Positions 7,232 through 13,783 of a DNA stretch of 14,459 nt are shown here, one piece after another (position 1 is the stretch's first letter; each line of letters opens with the position of its first letter). The translations under genes were made by a program, and so were the position numbers. A model generated the notes under the pieces. It was not told the origin of the DNA. It made no database searches and saw only the letters and a list, made by a program, of their open reading frames with translations. Source of the DNA: UBA12078 sp964573565 (lineage in GTDB: Bacteria; Patescibacteriota; Dojkabacteria; SC72); the NCBI GenBank assembly GCA_964573565.1, contig CAZNJV010000015.1, positions 1 through 14,459 of the forward strand, given 5' to 3'.

Positions 7232-8357
7232 GCTCCAACTGAGGCATATCCTCTGTCCCTGCCGCCAATCCTTCCTGCTTCACCTTATCCACCCGCTTTA
7301 TCAACTGATTAAATCTAGTTGTACTAACAGTATCATATTGTTTCTGCAGGGAATCTATCTTCTCCCCTACCTTAGAAAAAGACTCTGAGAAGGTATCGAA
7401 CTCTTTCTCAAATGCCTTAACATGTCCAATGATATTGTAAATATTCTTCTGTACTCTAAAATTCTCATACGACTGTTTTACCATTCTCAATATTGCAGTA
7501 AAACTAAATGGCCCTGCCAATACAATCTTCTGAGTAATAGCCTCCTGGGAAAGCTCCGGCATTTTTTCATAGATATATGAGAAGATCATCTCGTTAGGAA
7601 TGAACAAGATAACAAAATCCACAGTCTTGTCCTCAGGATTGATGTAATCTCTAGTAGTAACCTGTTTCATTTTCTCCTTCACATCTCTCTCAAACTGTAC
7701 TCTAAACTTCTCCTTTAATTCCTTGTCATCTGTCTCTGTCATCTTTTGTAAGTTAGCATATGGGAATTTGGAATCAATATTTATTCTTGTTCCATCAGGT
7801 AAAAATACACAGAAATCAGGTCTAGTTTCAGAACCAGCCTGCTCTTTATTAAATTCATAGTCCACCCCTCTTACAAAACCCGCCATCTTCAAAAGATCAT
7901 CTGCAACCTGCTCTCCAAATTGTCCCCTCAATTGGTTGTTCGAAAGAACTTTTTTCAAGCTCTCAGTATTAACAGAGAGTTGCTCAGTGATTTTCCTACT
8001 CTCCTCGAGAGATGTTCTAAGTGAAGAAAAAGAATCCAATCTATCTTTCTCAGATGTCTTAACATAGTCCTCCAAATTCTTAACAAGTCTTGTAATCTCA
8101 TCCCTTTTGTTTTCAAAGTCCAACCTACTCTGTTTTGTTTCAGAAGAGAGCTTTTCATTAGCCATTCTTACGAGATTCTCACTTGCTTGATTAAGCGCCA
8201 CAGGGACTAACTCTGTAAGTTTCTTTTCTAAAGCTTCGTTGAGATCTTCTTGAGAATCAGTACTACTTTTTTTGAGGAAATAGAAAATACCAACACCAAG
8301 TAATATGCCTCCTACTAGTGCGAGAATGATGTATATGGTCATTATGGCAGAAATCAT
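7191..8357 (-). CDS. rmuC: DNA recombination protein RmuC
   Basis: RmuC proteins have a nuclease-like core and limit DNA rearrangements such as inversions between short repeats; the exact reaction is not established. The 388-residue protein has a single N-terminal membrane helix (about residues 8-27, IYIILALVGGILLGVGIFYF), a long charged coiled coil (about 35-140), then the RmuC core: NQLRGQFGEQ (141-150), RPDFCVFLPDG (179-189) and NIDSKFPYANL (193-203). A second coiled coil is near 310-355, followed by an acidic, disordered tail. The ATG at 8342 (MTIYII) is an alternative start five codons in and fits the membrane helix equally well. It is tail to tail with DUF1846 (41-bp overlap) and divergent from the flippase gene. 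Confidence 0.92.
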   Translation of the reverse strand: MISAIMTIYIILALVGGILLGVGIFYFLKKSSTDSQEDLNEALEKKLTELVPVALNQASENLVRMANEKLSSETKQSRLDFENKRDEITRLVKNLEDYVKTSEKDRLDSFSSLRTSLEESRKITEQLSVNTESLKKVLSNNQLRGQFGEQVADDLLKMAGFVRGVDYEFNKEQAGSETRPDFCVFLPDGTRINIDSKFPYANLQKMTETDDKELKEKFRVQFERDVKEKMKQVTTRDYINPEDKTVDFVILFIPNEMIFSYIYEKMPELSQEAITQKIVLAGPFSFTAILRMVKQSYENFRVQKNIYNIIGHVKAFEKEFDTFSESFSKVGEKIDSLQKQYDTVSTTRFNQLIKRVDKVKQEGLAAGTEDMPQLELKQSEDEDRSSLF

Positions 8358-8373
8358 TAAATTATCGTATCCT

Positions 8374-8403
8374 ATTATATCTAACTTCTGCTAAGACTTC
8401 CAA
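8374..8403 (-). promoter_or_regulatory. Probable sigma70-like promoter of rmuC
   Basis: On the minus strand a perfect TATAAT (8379-8374) lies 18 bp after TTGGAA (8403-8398), a four-of-six -35 match. Transcription would start near 8367, about 10 nt before the first ATG or 25 nt before the second. The -35 box abuts the flippase start codon. Confidence 0.5.
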
Positions 8404-9627
8404 ATGAAAGATGCCAAGTATATTAGGAACTTGATATTTACAACCGTAGCGGGGGGATTAATGGGAGTGATGAACTATGCTTTCAATGTCATAGTAGCAA
8501 GATATACCGATTCTTCCATCTTCAGTACATTTAGTGCTTCCATGGCTTTCATATACCTACTTCAGATACCTAGTGCTGCAGTAATTCTTACAGTTACAAA
8601 AATTGTTGGAGAAAATAGAAAATATGATCTAGAGAAATTTAAATGGAGAGTTCTTCTAATCTTCTCCGTCATGGGTGCAATCTCCTCTGCTCTATTCTTC
8701 CTCTTCAGAACAGGTTTCGCAGAGATTGCATCTATTCCTTTAGAATCAATCATATATCTTGCCATTATTCTTTTGGTTAGCTTCATAAGTCCAATATCGA
8801 AAGGTCTGCTATTGGGTAGAGAGAGAATATATGCATACAATATCATTGTACTTGCAGAGACAATCTTGAAGTTAGGAATGGGAATCGTAGCTATCAAATT
8901 GGGAGGCTCCATTCCTCTCCTCATACTTTCAAACTGTTTGCCTGCGTTGTTAACAACGGTTGTAATATATCCATTGATACGGATGAAGGGAGAGGAGAAG
9001 AAGGAGAAGATAGTTATAAATTACAAGCATTTCATCCTCATTGCAGTGAGTTTCCTCCTTATGAATATGCCATATACCTTAGATTTAATTCTTGTTAATC
9101 CTGGTTTTAGAGCTGACTATTCTGCGGTATCACTCCTAGGAAAGATCGTATACTTTGCAGCTACAACGATAGCTTCAGTCATGTTCGCTCGTCTTGCAAA
9201 TCAGACAGATCCTAAGGCAGAAAGAAAGACTATGATCATTGCTATTCTAGGAACTCTCTTTATCGGTTTGGGTCTGACATTCGGTATTTTCCTCCTAAAA
9301 GATTGGGTCATAACCTGGACGATTGGGGAGAAGTATCTCTCTGTTGCTCCATATGTGGGAATTTTCGGATTGTGTATGACAGGTTATGCTGTGGTATATA
9401 TGCTTGCTAACTATTTCATCTCCATAAACAGATATACGTATATATATATCCTACTCGTGGTTTCTGCATTGCAGGTATATCTCTTTAAGACTTACAATGG
9501 GTCTTTGACACAGGTGCTAAATAACCAGATTGTTGTATATGGCCTCCTAACGGTGTTAACATTAGGATATCTATTCATAATTTTAGCGAAGAAGAGAAAT
9601 GGACAAAAAGAAGACAAAGCTCGTTAA
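8404..9627 (+). CDS. Polysaccharide/lipid flippase of the MOP superfamily (Wzx-like)
   Basis: The 407-residue protein is almost entirely hydrophobic helices, about 12 by eye, with short charged loops such as RMKGEEKKEK near residues 194-203. This fits the MOP exporter superfamily (MATE, MurJ, Wzx), which moves lipid-linked sugars or other amphipathic substrates across the inner membrane. The N-terminal pattern (helix, then GLMGVMNYAFNVIVARY) and the central KGLLLGRERIYAYNII (about 138-153) are typical of the polysaccharide-synthesis branch. No glycosyltransferase is nearby, so the substrate cannot be inferred; MurJ-like lipid II transport is possible but not indicated. The start is the only ATG near a plausible N terminus and has no Shine-Dalgarno motif. 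The end overlaps mscL by 29 bp. Confidence 0.8.
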   Translation: MKDAKYIRNLIFTTVAGGLMGVMNYAFNVIVARYTDSSIFSTFSASMAFIYLLQIPSAAVILTVTKIVGENRKYDLEKFKWRVLLIFSVMGAISSALFFLFRTGFAEIASIPLESIIYLAIILLVSFISPISKGLLLGRERIYAYNIIVLAETILKLGMGIVAIKLGGSIPLLILSNCLPALLTTVVIYPLIRMKGEEKKEKIVINYKHFILIAVSFLLMNMPYTLDLILVNPGFRADYSAVSLLGKIVYFAATTIASVMFARLANQTDPKAERKTMIIAILGTLFIGLGLTFGIFLLKDWVITWTIGEKYLSVAPYVGIFGLCMTGYAVVYMLANYFISINRYTYIYILLVVSALQVYLFKTYNGSLTQVLNNQIVVYGLLTVLTLGYLFIILAKKRNGQKEDKAR

Positions 9628-9979
9628 GAAGGGCAAGCAACTTTCTGAGGAGTTTAAAACTTTTGCACTTAGTGGTGCTACTATTGGTGCTGCTGTTGGT
9701 ATTATGATGGGTGCAGCTTTAAATTCGGTTATCTCTTCTTTGGTTAAGGATATTCTTACTCCCCCTATTGCATATATTACTTCTGGTTTTGATTTTTCTA
9801 GTTTGTATGTGGCACTTTCTACTCAGAAATTTGGATCTTTGGTAGAGGCACAGGCAGCTGGTGTTCCTATTATTTACTATGGTAACTTTATTAATGCAGT
9901 ATTTTCATTTTTAATTACTGCTTTAGTACTATTCTTTGTAGTAAAGAAAGTTACAGAGTTGGTAACAAAGAAGAAATAG
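9599..9979 (+). CDS. mscL: Large-conductance mechanosensitive channel MscL, divergent and short
   Basis: MscL opens in response to membrane tension and releases solutes during osmotic downshock. The 126-residue protein keeps the family plan: an amphipathic N terminus (EEFKTFA, about 17-23), a small-residue-rich first helix (AAVGIMMGAALNSVISSLVKDI, about 31-52, given by position), the TPPI turn, a DFS loop, YGNFINAVFSFLI (about 94-106) opening the second helix, and a Lys-rich end. The charged or polar residues at E. coli Arg13, Asn15 and Asp18 are replaced by Ser, Ala and Gly, and the cytoplasmic helix bundle of about 25 residues is absent. Codons strongly favour T in the third position (GGT, GCT, ATT), unlike the flippase before it. 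The gene starts 29 bp inside the flippase frame after a purine-rich stretch (GAAGAAGAG), suggesting translational coupling. Confidence 0.85.
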   Translation: MDKKKTKLVKKGKQLSEEFKTFALSGATIGAAVGIMMGAALNSVISSLVKDILTPPIAYITSGFDFSSLYVALSTQKFGSLVEAQAAGVPIIYYGNFINAVFSFLITALVLFFVVKKVTELVTKKK

Positions 9980-9981
9980 AG

Positions 9982-10671
9982 CTACAACAAATCATTCTTG
10001 ATACTTAATAAAACACCAAATGCCGATTTGTATTTAATCTTTGACATTCTTTGTATTTTTCCTTGGATTTTTTTCAATTCCAAAATGTTACTAGGTTGAT
10101 CGCTAGGAGAGCTTTGAAATATTGTATATTCTTTCACTCCATCCATATAGCTATTTGCGTTCTCAGGATCAAATAATTCCACGCATCTTTTTGATATTTT
10201 AGGAATTTTTGCATTTTGGAGATACGTAGATCTTACAGGCTCCTCTGCCCAATACGTGAGATAACCATGCTCATTAGCAACAATATCTCGAGATTTTACC
10301 GATATCGGATTCTGAGCTTCTCCATATAGAATATCGGGATCATAAAGTTTAAATATTTCTTCCCTAAGAAGTTTTGAATAACCCCTTCCTTGGTACTTTC
10401 TGAGTATACAAATCTCTCTAATATATAAAATCGTAAGATTGTTATCACTTACGAAGTCATAATTCAAAAATCCAATTATTTGATTATCTATCTCGAGTAA
10501 TAGGCCATACTGCGATTTAATTATATCTCTTAGAAGGTAATCTTTTTCTTCAGGTCTTTCCTCGAAATAGTTGAAATCATATGCGTCTGAATATACACGC
10601 ATTTCGTATTGTTCTAAAATCTTTATTTTCTCTTCACGATTTTGAGGGAAAGTAATCTGAATTATTTTCAT
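9982..10671 (-). CDS. GNAT-family N-acetyltransferase
   Basis: The 229-residue protein has a GNAT fold: strands around IGFLNYDF (about 66-73) and LTILYIREICIL (about 79-90), then the acetyl-CoA pyrophosphate loop RKYQGRGYSKLL (91-102), fitting the Q/RxxGxG/A motif. An acyl group would be moved from acetyl-CoA to an amine, but the acceptor cannot be told from the sequence. Beyond the domain (about residue 150 on) is an extension of about 80 residues that I do not recognise. The gene starts directly after the DUF1653 stop (TAA then ATG, no gap), so the pair is surely translated from one message. It ends 2 bp from the convergent mscL stop with no terminator between them. Confidence 0.8.
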   Translation of the reverse strand: MKIIQITFPQNREEKIKILEQYEMRVYSDAYDFNYFEERPEEKDYLLRDIIKSQYGLLLEIDNQIIGFLNYDFVSDNNLTILYIREICILRKYQGRGYSKLLREEIFKLYDPDILYGEAQNPISVKSRDIVANEHGYLTYWAEEPVRSTYLQNAKIPKISKRCVELFDPENANSYMDGVKEYTIFQSSPSDQPSNILELKKIQGKIQRMSKIKYKSAFGVLLSIKNDLL

Positions 10672-10953
10672 TTATTCTACCCTGGTAAATCTATCTACCT
10701 CTGTACCATCTTCTAAAGTCTTTTTTGAGAGGAAACTTTCAATAGGTCTGTAGAATGATATCCCTTCTGTTGGTTCAAATGTTGATTTATATATTACCGC
10801 TACACTGTCATCCTCCTCTGTGATTACTAGGTCTGTTATTTCATAATAGTGGGTAGGATTTTTGAAATGTGCCCATTTAGATCCAATTGGAACAGATTTA
10901 TTTGCTTCGTCCAATCTCACTCTTAATACATCTGCAGATGCATGTTCTCCCAT
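10672..10953 (-). CDS. DUF1653 family protein
   Basis: This 93-residue protein matches the small DUF1653 domain, a beta-rich SH3-like fold of unknown function. The family pattern is visible: GSKWAHFKNPTHYYEITDL (about 23-41; family form GxYxHFKG..YEV), AVIYKSTFEP (about 52-61) and the end FYRPIESFLS (about 67-76) then VDRFTRVE (family form RP..MF......G..RF..). It lies 28 bp after tRNA-Val and directly before the acetyltransferase gene on the same strand, so all three could share a transcript from the tRNA promoter. There is no Shine-Dalgarno motif before the ATG at 10953. Confidence 0.75.
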   Translation of the reverse strand: MGEHASADVLRVRLDEANKSVPIGSKWAHFKNPTHYYEITDLVITEEDDSVAVIYKSTFEPTEGISFYRPIESFLSKKTLEDGTEVDRFTRVE

Positions 10954-10981
10954 GATTATGAATTAAAAATTTATATTCATC

Positions 10982-11055
10982 TGGACGATATTGGGATCGA
11001 ACCAATGACCTCCGCAATGTGAATGCGATGCTCTAACCAGCTGAGCTAATCGTCC
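10982..11055 (-). tRNA. tRNA-Val (anticodon CAC)
   Basis: The minus strand folds into a complete 74-nt cloverleaf: acceptor GGACGAT/ATCGTCC, D stem GCTC/GAGC with loop AGCTGGTTA, anticodon stem TCGCA/TGCGG (one U-G pair) with loop TTCACAT, a five-base variable loop, and T stem ATTGG/CCAAT with loop TTCGATC. The anticodon CAC (11021-11019) reads the valine codon GUG. The discriminator base is A (10982) and CCA is not encoded (the next bases are GAT), so a CCA-adding enzyme is needed. Confidence 0.95.
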
Positions 11056-11066
11056 ATAACAATGAG

Positions 11067-11072
11067 ATTATA
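11067..11072 (-). promoter_or_regulatory. -10 box for tRNA-Val
   Basis: A perfect TATAAT on the minus strand lies 11 nt before the mature tRNA, giving a start near 11060 with a 5-nt leader to be trimmed. No good -35 box is seen at 16-18 bp; the -10 match and position carry the call. Confidence 0.5.
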
Positions 11073-11100
11073 CCCCATTTCTATCCACACTGCGTAGGTA

Positions 11101-11655
11101 TTAATGTATGTTATTTGCTTTTAACCATTCTCCAACTTCATCCCACAATTCATTCTGAGGAATTCTCAAAATACCCTCATTCTCACATTGTGCAATTGTC
11201 TTTTTATCTTCTTTAAACGTAGCTATCTGATCCAAAGAAGTTCCCTCCCCTGCAGCCTTCTCAAGAATTAATCCCTTACTATCACATACGAATGTCTTGA
11301 TCTGATCCTTGTCTATATATGTTACGCACTCTCTTAACACCACCTCCCTATTCTCCTTCCCTTCCATCAGCTTCAAAAGATCCTGTGCATTAAGCCATCT
11401 ATTTACAGATGCCATATATGATCCAGGAAATCCATTTAAAGCAGTAAACATCCATCCCGCATCACTAACAATCAATGGCTTTTGTATTTTTTCAAACGCT
11501 TGCTGAGCCTTTGATTTAGAAATCTCTAAAACATCATCGGATTGAAGCTCTATAATGCCATCTACCTTCATACCCTCAATAGACACATCATATGGTTTAA
11601 GATGGTCTTGTGCTGTCTCGATTTTGTGTTGATTACCTGTAATGTATAGTAACAT
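11101..11655 (-). CDS. HAM1/RdgB-like non-canonical purine NTP diphosphatase, divergent
   Basis: HAM1/RdgB enzymes hydrolyse ITP, dITP and XTP to monophosphates, keeping damaged purines out of nucleic acids. The 184-residue protein has the family length and order: TGNQHKIETAQ (6-16; family T.N..K..E), EISKSKAQQAF (45-55), SDAGWMF (64-70; family EDTGL) and NGFPGSYMAS (74-83). Two features differ: the Glu of ED(T/S)G is Ser, and the C-terminal SHR motif that grips the nucleotide is not seen (around 160 it reads CENEGILRIPQ). The fold call is firm but substrate preference may have changed. It lies 21 bp after the Nudix gene on the same strand, making a plausible nucleotide-pool-cleaning pair, and upstream of tRNA-Val. 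Confidence 0.8.
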   Translation of the reverse strand: MLLYITGNQHKIETAQDHLKPYDVSIEGMKVDGIIELQSDDVLEISKSKAQQAFEKIQKPLIVSDAGWMFTALNGFPGSYMASVNRWLNAQDLLKLMEGKENREVVLRECVTYIDKDQIKTFVCDSKGLILEKAAGEGTSLDQIATFKEDKKTIAQCENEGILRIPQNELWDEVGEWLKANNIH

Positions 11656-11676
11656 TTTCTTGTTTTAACAGTTTAA

Positions 11677-12237
11677 TTATATGAACATCTCTGGTTTTAG
11701 TAGATTCTCTTGTATAAGCATCTGTATAACATCCTGAGCCCCTGGAGCAAGCCTTAAAGATCCATCCTGAATCTTTTGTACTACATCTACCAATGGCATA
11801 CTAAATACCTCCCCTACCTCTTCATTCCCTATCACAGGTACCTGATCTGTCTTACCAAAATATACATAAATGAATTCTCTTTCAAAACCATAGTCCACTT
11901 TGTATTTCTTTACAAAATGTACATCTACATCTAAACATAACTCTTCTTTCAATTCCCTCTCTGCACCCAATTCTGGATCTTCACCTAACCTTACATGACC
12001 AGCAGTAGTAACAGTAAAAAGATCAGGAGACGTATCTTTCGTAGAAGATCTACGGGTTAGATACAGCTCATTATTGGAATTAAGAATATATACATGTGCA
12101 TTCCTATGCCATGGCTTAGTAGTACCATCGTGGCATTCCTCTCTACGAATACCATCTATCTCTACGTCGTTCTCATCTACATGGGAAAGTAACTCATCCC
12201 TGTCATCGGTTGTTTGATCATTATAATATTGAGACAT
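11677..12237 (-). CDS. Nudix hydrolase (IPP-isomerase-like subgroup)
   Basis: Nudix enzymes cleave nucleoside diphosphates linked to another group, with Mg held by the Nudix box. Here the box runs from G80 to L102: G, five residues, E, seven residues, REL, K, EE, L-C-L. It matches GX5EX7REUXEEXGU except that the penultimate Gly is Cys. The preceding WHRNAHVYIL (43-52) and LYLTRRS are typical of the branch related to isopentenyl-diphosphate isomerase and the YfcD-type hydrolases. The first 40 residues are acidic. It is 3 bp after a small membrane-protein gene and 21 bp before the HAM1-like gene, so these three likely form one operon. The substrate is unknown; the isomerase's extra cysteine and glutamate active-site motifs are not evident. 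Confidence 0.85.
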   Translation of the reverse strand: MSQYYNDQTTDDRDELLSHVDENDVEIDGIRREECHDGTTKPWHRNAHVYILNSNNELYLTRRSSTKDTSPDLFTVTTAGHVRLGEDPELGAERELKEELCLDVDVHFVKKYKVDYGFEREFIYVYFGKTDQVPVIGNEEVGEVFSMPLVDVVQKIQDGSLRLAPGAQDVIQMLIQENLLKPEMFI

Positions 12238-12240
12238 ACT

Positions 12241-12447
12241 CTATTCTTGTTTTGGCTTTTCAGGCTCTTGTTTATTCTCTTCTTCTGGCTCTTCCTTTAC
12301 AGGTCTTGTAGCTAACCACATTACTCCTAGGACAATTAATACAATTGGGAGTCCAATTCCTATCCATATGCTTCTAGCAGCAAATCCACCTAATACCCCT
12401 ATTAATATGCTTCCTATTATTACCATTAGGACAGTTTCAAACTTCAT
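12241..12447 (-). CDS. Small two-helix membrane protein with a charged tail
   Basis: I do not recognise a family. The 68 residues form two hydrophobic helices (about 5-22 and 27-46), with a short Arg-containing turn (AARS) between them and a cytoplasm-type tail that is almost all Glu, Lys, Pro and Gln. It lies 3 bp before the Nudix start, and its own start follows the 14-nt AT element at 12462-12475. The clean membrane pattern, sensible start and tight spacing argue that it is a real gene. Confidence 0.6.
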   Translation of the reverse strand: MKFETVLMVIIGSILIGVLGGFAARSIWIGIGLPIVLIVLGVMWLATRPVKEEPEEENKQEPEKPKQE

Positions 12448-12461
12448 ATATTTAATACATC

Positions 12462-12475
12462 TAAGTTATATATAT
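12462..12475 (-). promoter_or_regulatory. 14-nt AT element, copy 1, before the small membrane-protein gene
   Basis: On the minus strand this reads ATATATATAACTTA and ends 14 nt before the ATG at 12447. The same 14 bases occur at 12767-12780, 13 nt before the next gene upstream. TATAAC within it (12470-12465) fits a -10 box, giving a leader of about 11 nt. No clear -35 box is seen. Confidence 0.4.
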
Positions 12476-12510
12476 CAATATATCACTTCTGAAATGTTTG
12501 GGGAATACAG

Positions 12511-12753
12511 CTATTCATTTTCCTCTTCGATCTCCTTTAATCTGTCATAGTAATCTGAATATTCCTTCAGATGAGCCCATGCTATTTTACCTGTTAATAT
12601 GGGATCATTATTAGTAATATTTGTTTGAGGATCCCTTAATCCATGCTCCAACTCCACATTAATACCCAATAGGAATTGTTCCAACGGTATTATATTCCAA
12701 TCTATTCCTAATCTATCCCCGATCTCTTTTGCCTGTTCTTGTATAAATTGCAT
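12511..12753 (-). CDS. DUF5661 family protein
   Basis: The 80-residue protein resembles DUF5661, a small helical family of unknown function found in bacteria, archaea and phages. Matching segments are the Leu-rich helix PLEQFLLGINVELEHGL (about 23-39), then TNITNNDP (about 43-50), the helix TGKIAWAHLKE (about 54-64) and a C-terminal DYYDRLKEIEEE. There are no catalytic-looking residues. It is 63 bp upstream of the small membrane-protein gene on the same strand; each of the two has its own copy of the 14-nt AT element just before its start. It is divergent from the metallopeptidase gene. Confidence 0.65.
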   Translation of the reverse strand: MQFIQEQAKEIGDRLGIDWNIIPLEQFLLGINVELEHGLRDPQTNITNNDPILTGKIAWAHLKEYSDYYDRLKEIEEENE

Positions 12754-12766
12754 CTATAAATTATTT

Positions 12767-12780
12767 TAAGTTATATATAT
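12767..12780 (-). promoter_or_regulatory. 14-nt AT element, copy 2, before the DUF5661 gene
   Basis: This is the second exact copy of ATATATATAACTTA (minus strand), ending 13 nt before the ATG at 12753. The embedded TATAAC (12775-12770) would start transcription near 12763, a leader of about 10 nt. It lies in the 62-bp divergent region shared with the peptidase gene. Confidence 0.4.
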
Positions 12781-12815
12781 TAAAAATATACTTGAAATAT
12801 ATTAAACTGTACATA

Positions 12816-13583
12816 ATGCAAACAGATAATGTTAGCACAGAGACTAAGAACTCAGATATTCGGGAGATCCGATTGGAGCCAGGTATACATGATCTAACAA
12901 TTCCCATCAGAGATTATATTGAAAACGGAGTTCCTCTTTCAGATGAGGAACTAAACGTATTAAGAACTTTTGATAAAGAATATTCATTTGAAGACGACAT
13001 TCGGGCAAGGGGGAAAGAAGCCGTTCTGGGTGACCTCAATGAAGCATCGAAATATTTCAATCATGAAGAAGCCTTGGATGCCGTAGATAAAGGCATTAAG
13101 ATGGCACAAATGATCAATCCTGATGTACCTATCAAACCATTTCCCATTGTATTTCTTTATGTGCCATTTTTTGGTGATGCAAAATCCCTGCACGGGCAGG
13201 GGTGTGGGATAAATATAATGGCTTTGAAAAATAAAAGATTTGAAGGAGATTCTCCAAAGCAAAAAATTGTCTCTTTTACGGCTCACGAAACTACTCACAC
13301 ATTCCTAAAACAATTGGGAAAGCAACCTGAATATGGGCATCGTACATGGAAACAAGTAGCTCTTGATTTTCTGTGGGAAGAAGGTTTGACCACGACAGTT
13401 GAACCTACTCATTATCCCCCACATTATGTTGTAGAGGCTGATGGTCAATTTTGGGTAGATGTGGGTTCAAGGTTAAGTCAGAAGAAGAGAAAGACTCCAT
13501 ATTCAAAGAAGTTACTACACGACCTTCCTTTCTCAACTGGTATCGTTATATGTACCATCGGCAATCACTTTCGAATAACTTAG
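12816..13583 (+). CDS. HExxH zinc metallopeptidase (DUF2268-like), N-terminal part of a frameshifted gene
   Basis: This frame holds the catalytic part of a predicted zinc-dependent protease. From the ATG at 12816, HETTH is at residues 157-161 (bases 13284-13298), with His, His and the Glu general base all present. WEEG at about 187-190 could supply the third zinc ligand Glu, as in gluzincins. The layout (about 155 residues before HExxH, a GQGCGINIMALK strand just ahead) resembles DUF2268 predicted proteases. An in-frame TTG at 12792 would add eight residues, but ATG is the better start. From about 13463 the frame stops resembling protein of this family, and its real continuation is in the -1 frame (13451-13756). 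No signal peptide is seen, so it is probably cytoplasmic. It is divergent from the DUF5661 gene. Confidence 0.7.
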   Translation: MQTDNVSTETKNSDIREIRLEPGIHDLTIPIRDYIENGVPLSDEELNVLRTFDKEYSFEDDIRARGKEAVLGDLNEASKYFNHEEALDAVDKGIKMAQMINPDVPIKPFPIVFLYVPFFGDAKSLHGQGCGINIMALKNKRFEGDSPKQKIVSFTAHETTHTFLKQLGKQPEYGHRTWKQVALDFLWEEGLTTTVEPTHYPPHYVVEADGQFWVDVGSRLSQKKRKTPYSKKLLHDLPFSTGIVICTIGNHFRIT

Positions 13584-13756
13584 GGCCATCTAATGATAAT
13601 TTTTTAACCTTACTGAGAGATAGAAATGGGGTCGGATACCATGTAGGATCATATCTTTGGAAAAAAGAATTGGCAAAAGCAAAACAAGAAGGGAAAACAC
13701 TAAAAGATTTAGTAATGGCAGGCAGTAGTCAGATGGAACGATGGATTACTGAATAA
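13451..13756 (+). pseudogene. C-terminal part of the frameshifted metallopeptidase
   Basis: This open frame is closed upstream by TGA at 13439-13441, and its only nominal start is a TTG at 13451 within the peptidase gene, so it is not an independent gene. It carries the natural C-terminal continuation: KSEEEKDSIFKEV, a Trp/Tyr-rich segment, GVGYHVGSYLWKKELAK and TLKDLVMAGSSQMERWI. The GYxxGxYL and KDL helices are what DUF2268-like proteins have after the zinc site. One extra base near 13463-13465 would join the frames as WVDVGFKVKSEEE and give a single protein of 313 residues from 12816 to 13756. Confidence 0.7.
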
Positions 13757-13759
13757 TTT

Positions 13760-13783
13760 ACAAACTATATTAAGATAGTTTGT
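13760..13783. terminator. Inverted repeat between convergent genes, possible bidirectional terminator
   Basis: ACAAACTAT (13760-13768) and ATAGTTTGT (13775-13783) form a perfect 9-bp stem with a 6-nt loop, placed exactly between the peptidase stop and the zinc-ribbon stop (which lies in the loop). The stem is AT-rich and no long T-run follows on either strand, so termination strength is doubtful. Confidence 0.4.

Noticed and set aside
8562..8924. Minus-strand open frame of 120 codons
   Set aside because: It lies fully inside the flippase gene, whose hydrophobic helices explain the sequence better.
12754..12815. Imperfect palindrome in the AT-rich divergent spacer
   Set aside because: The arms match only loosely and are nearly all A/T, so they are expected by chance.
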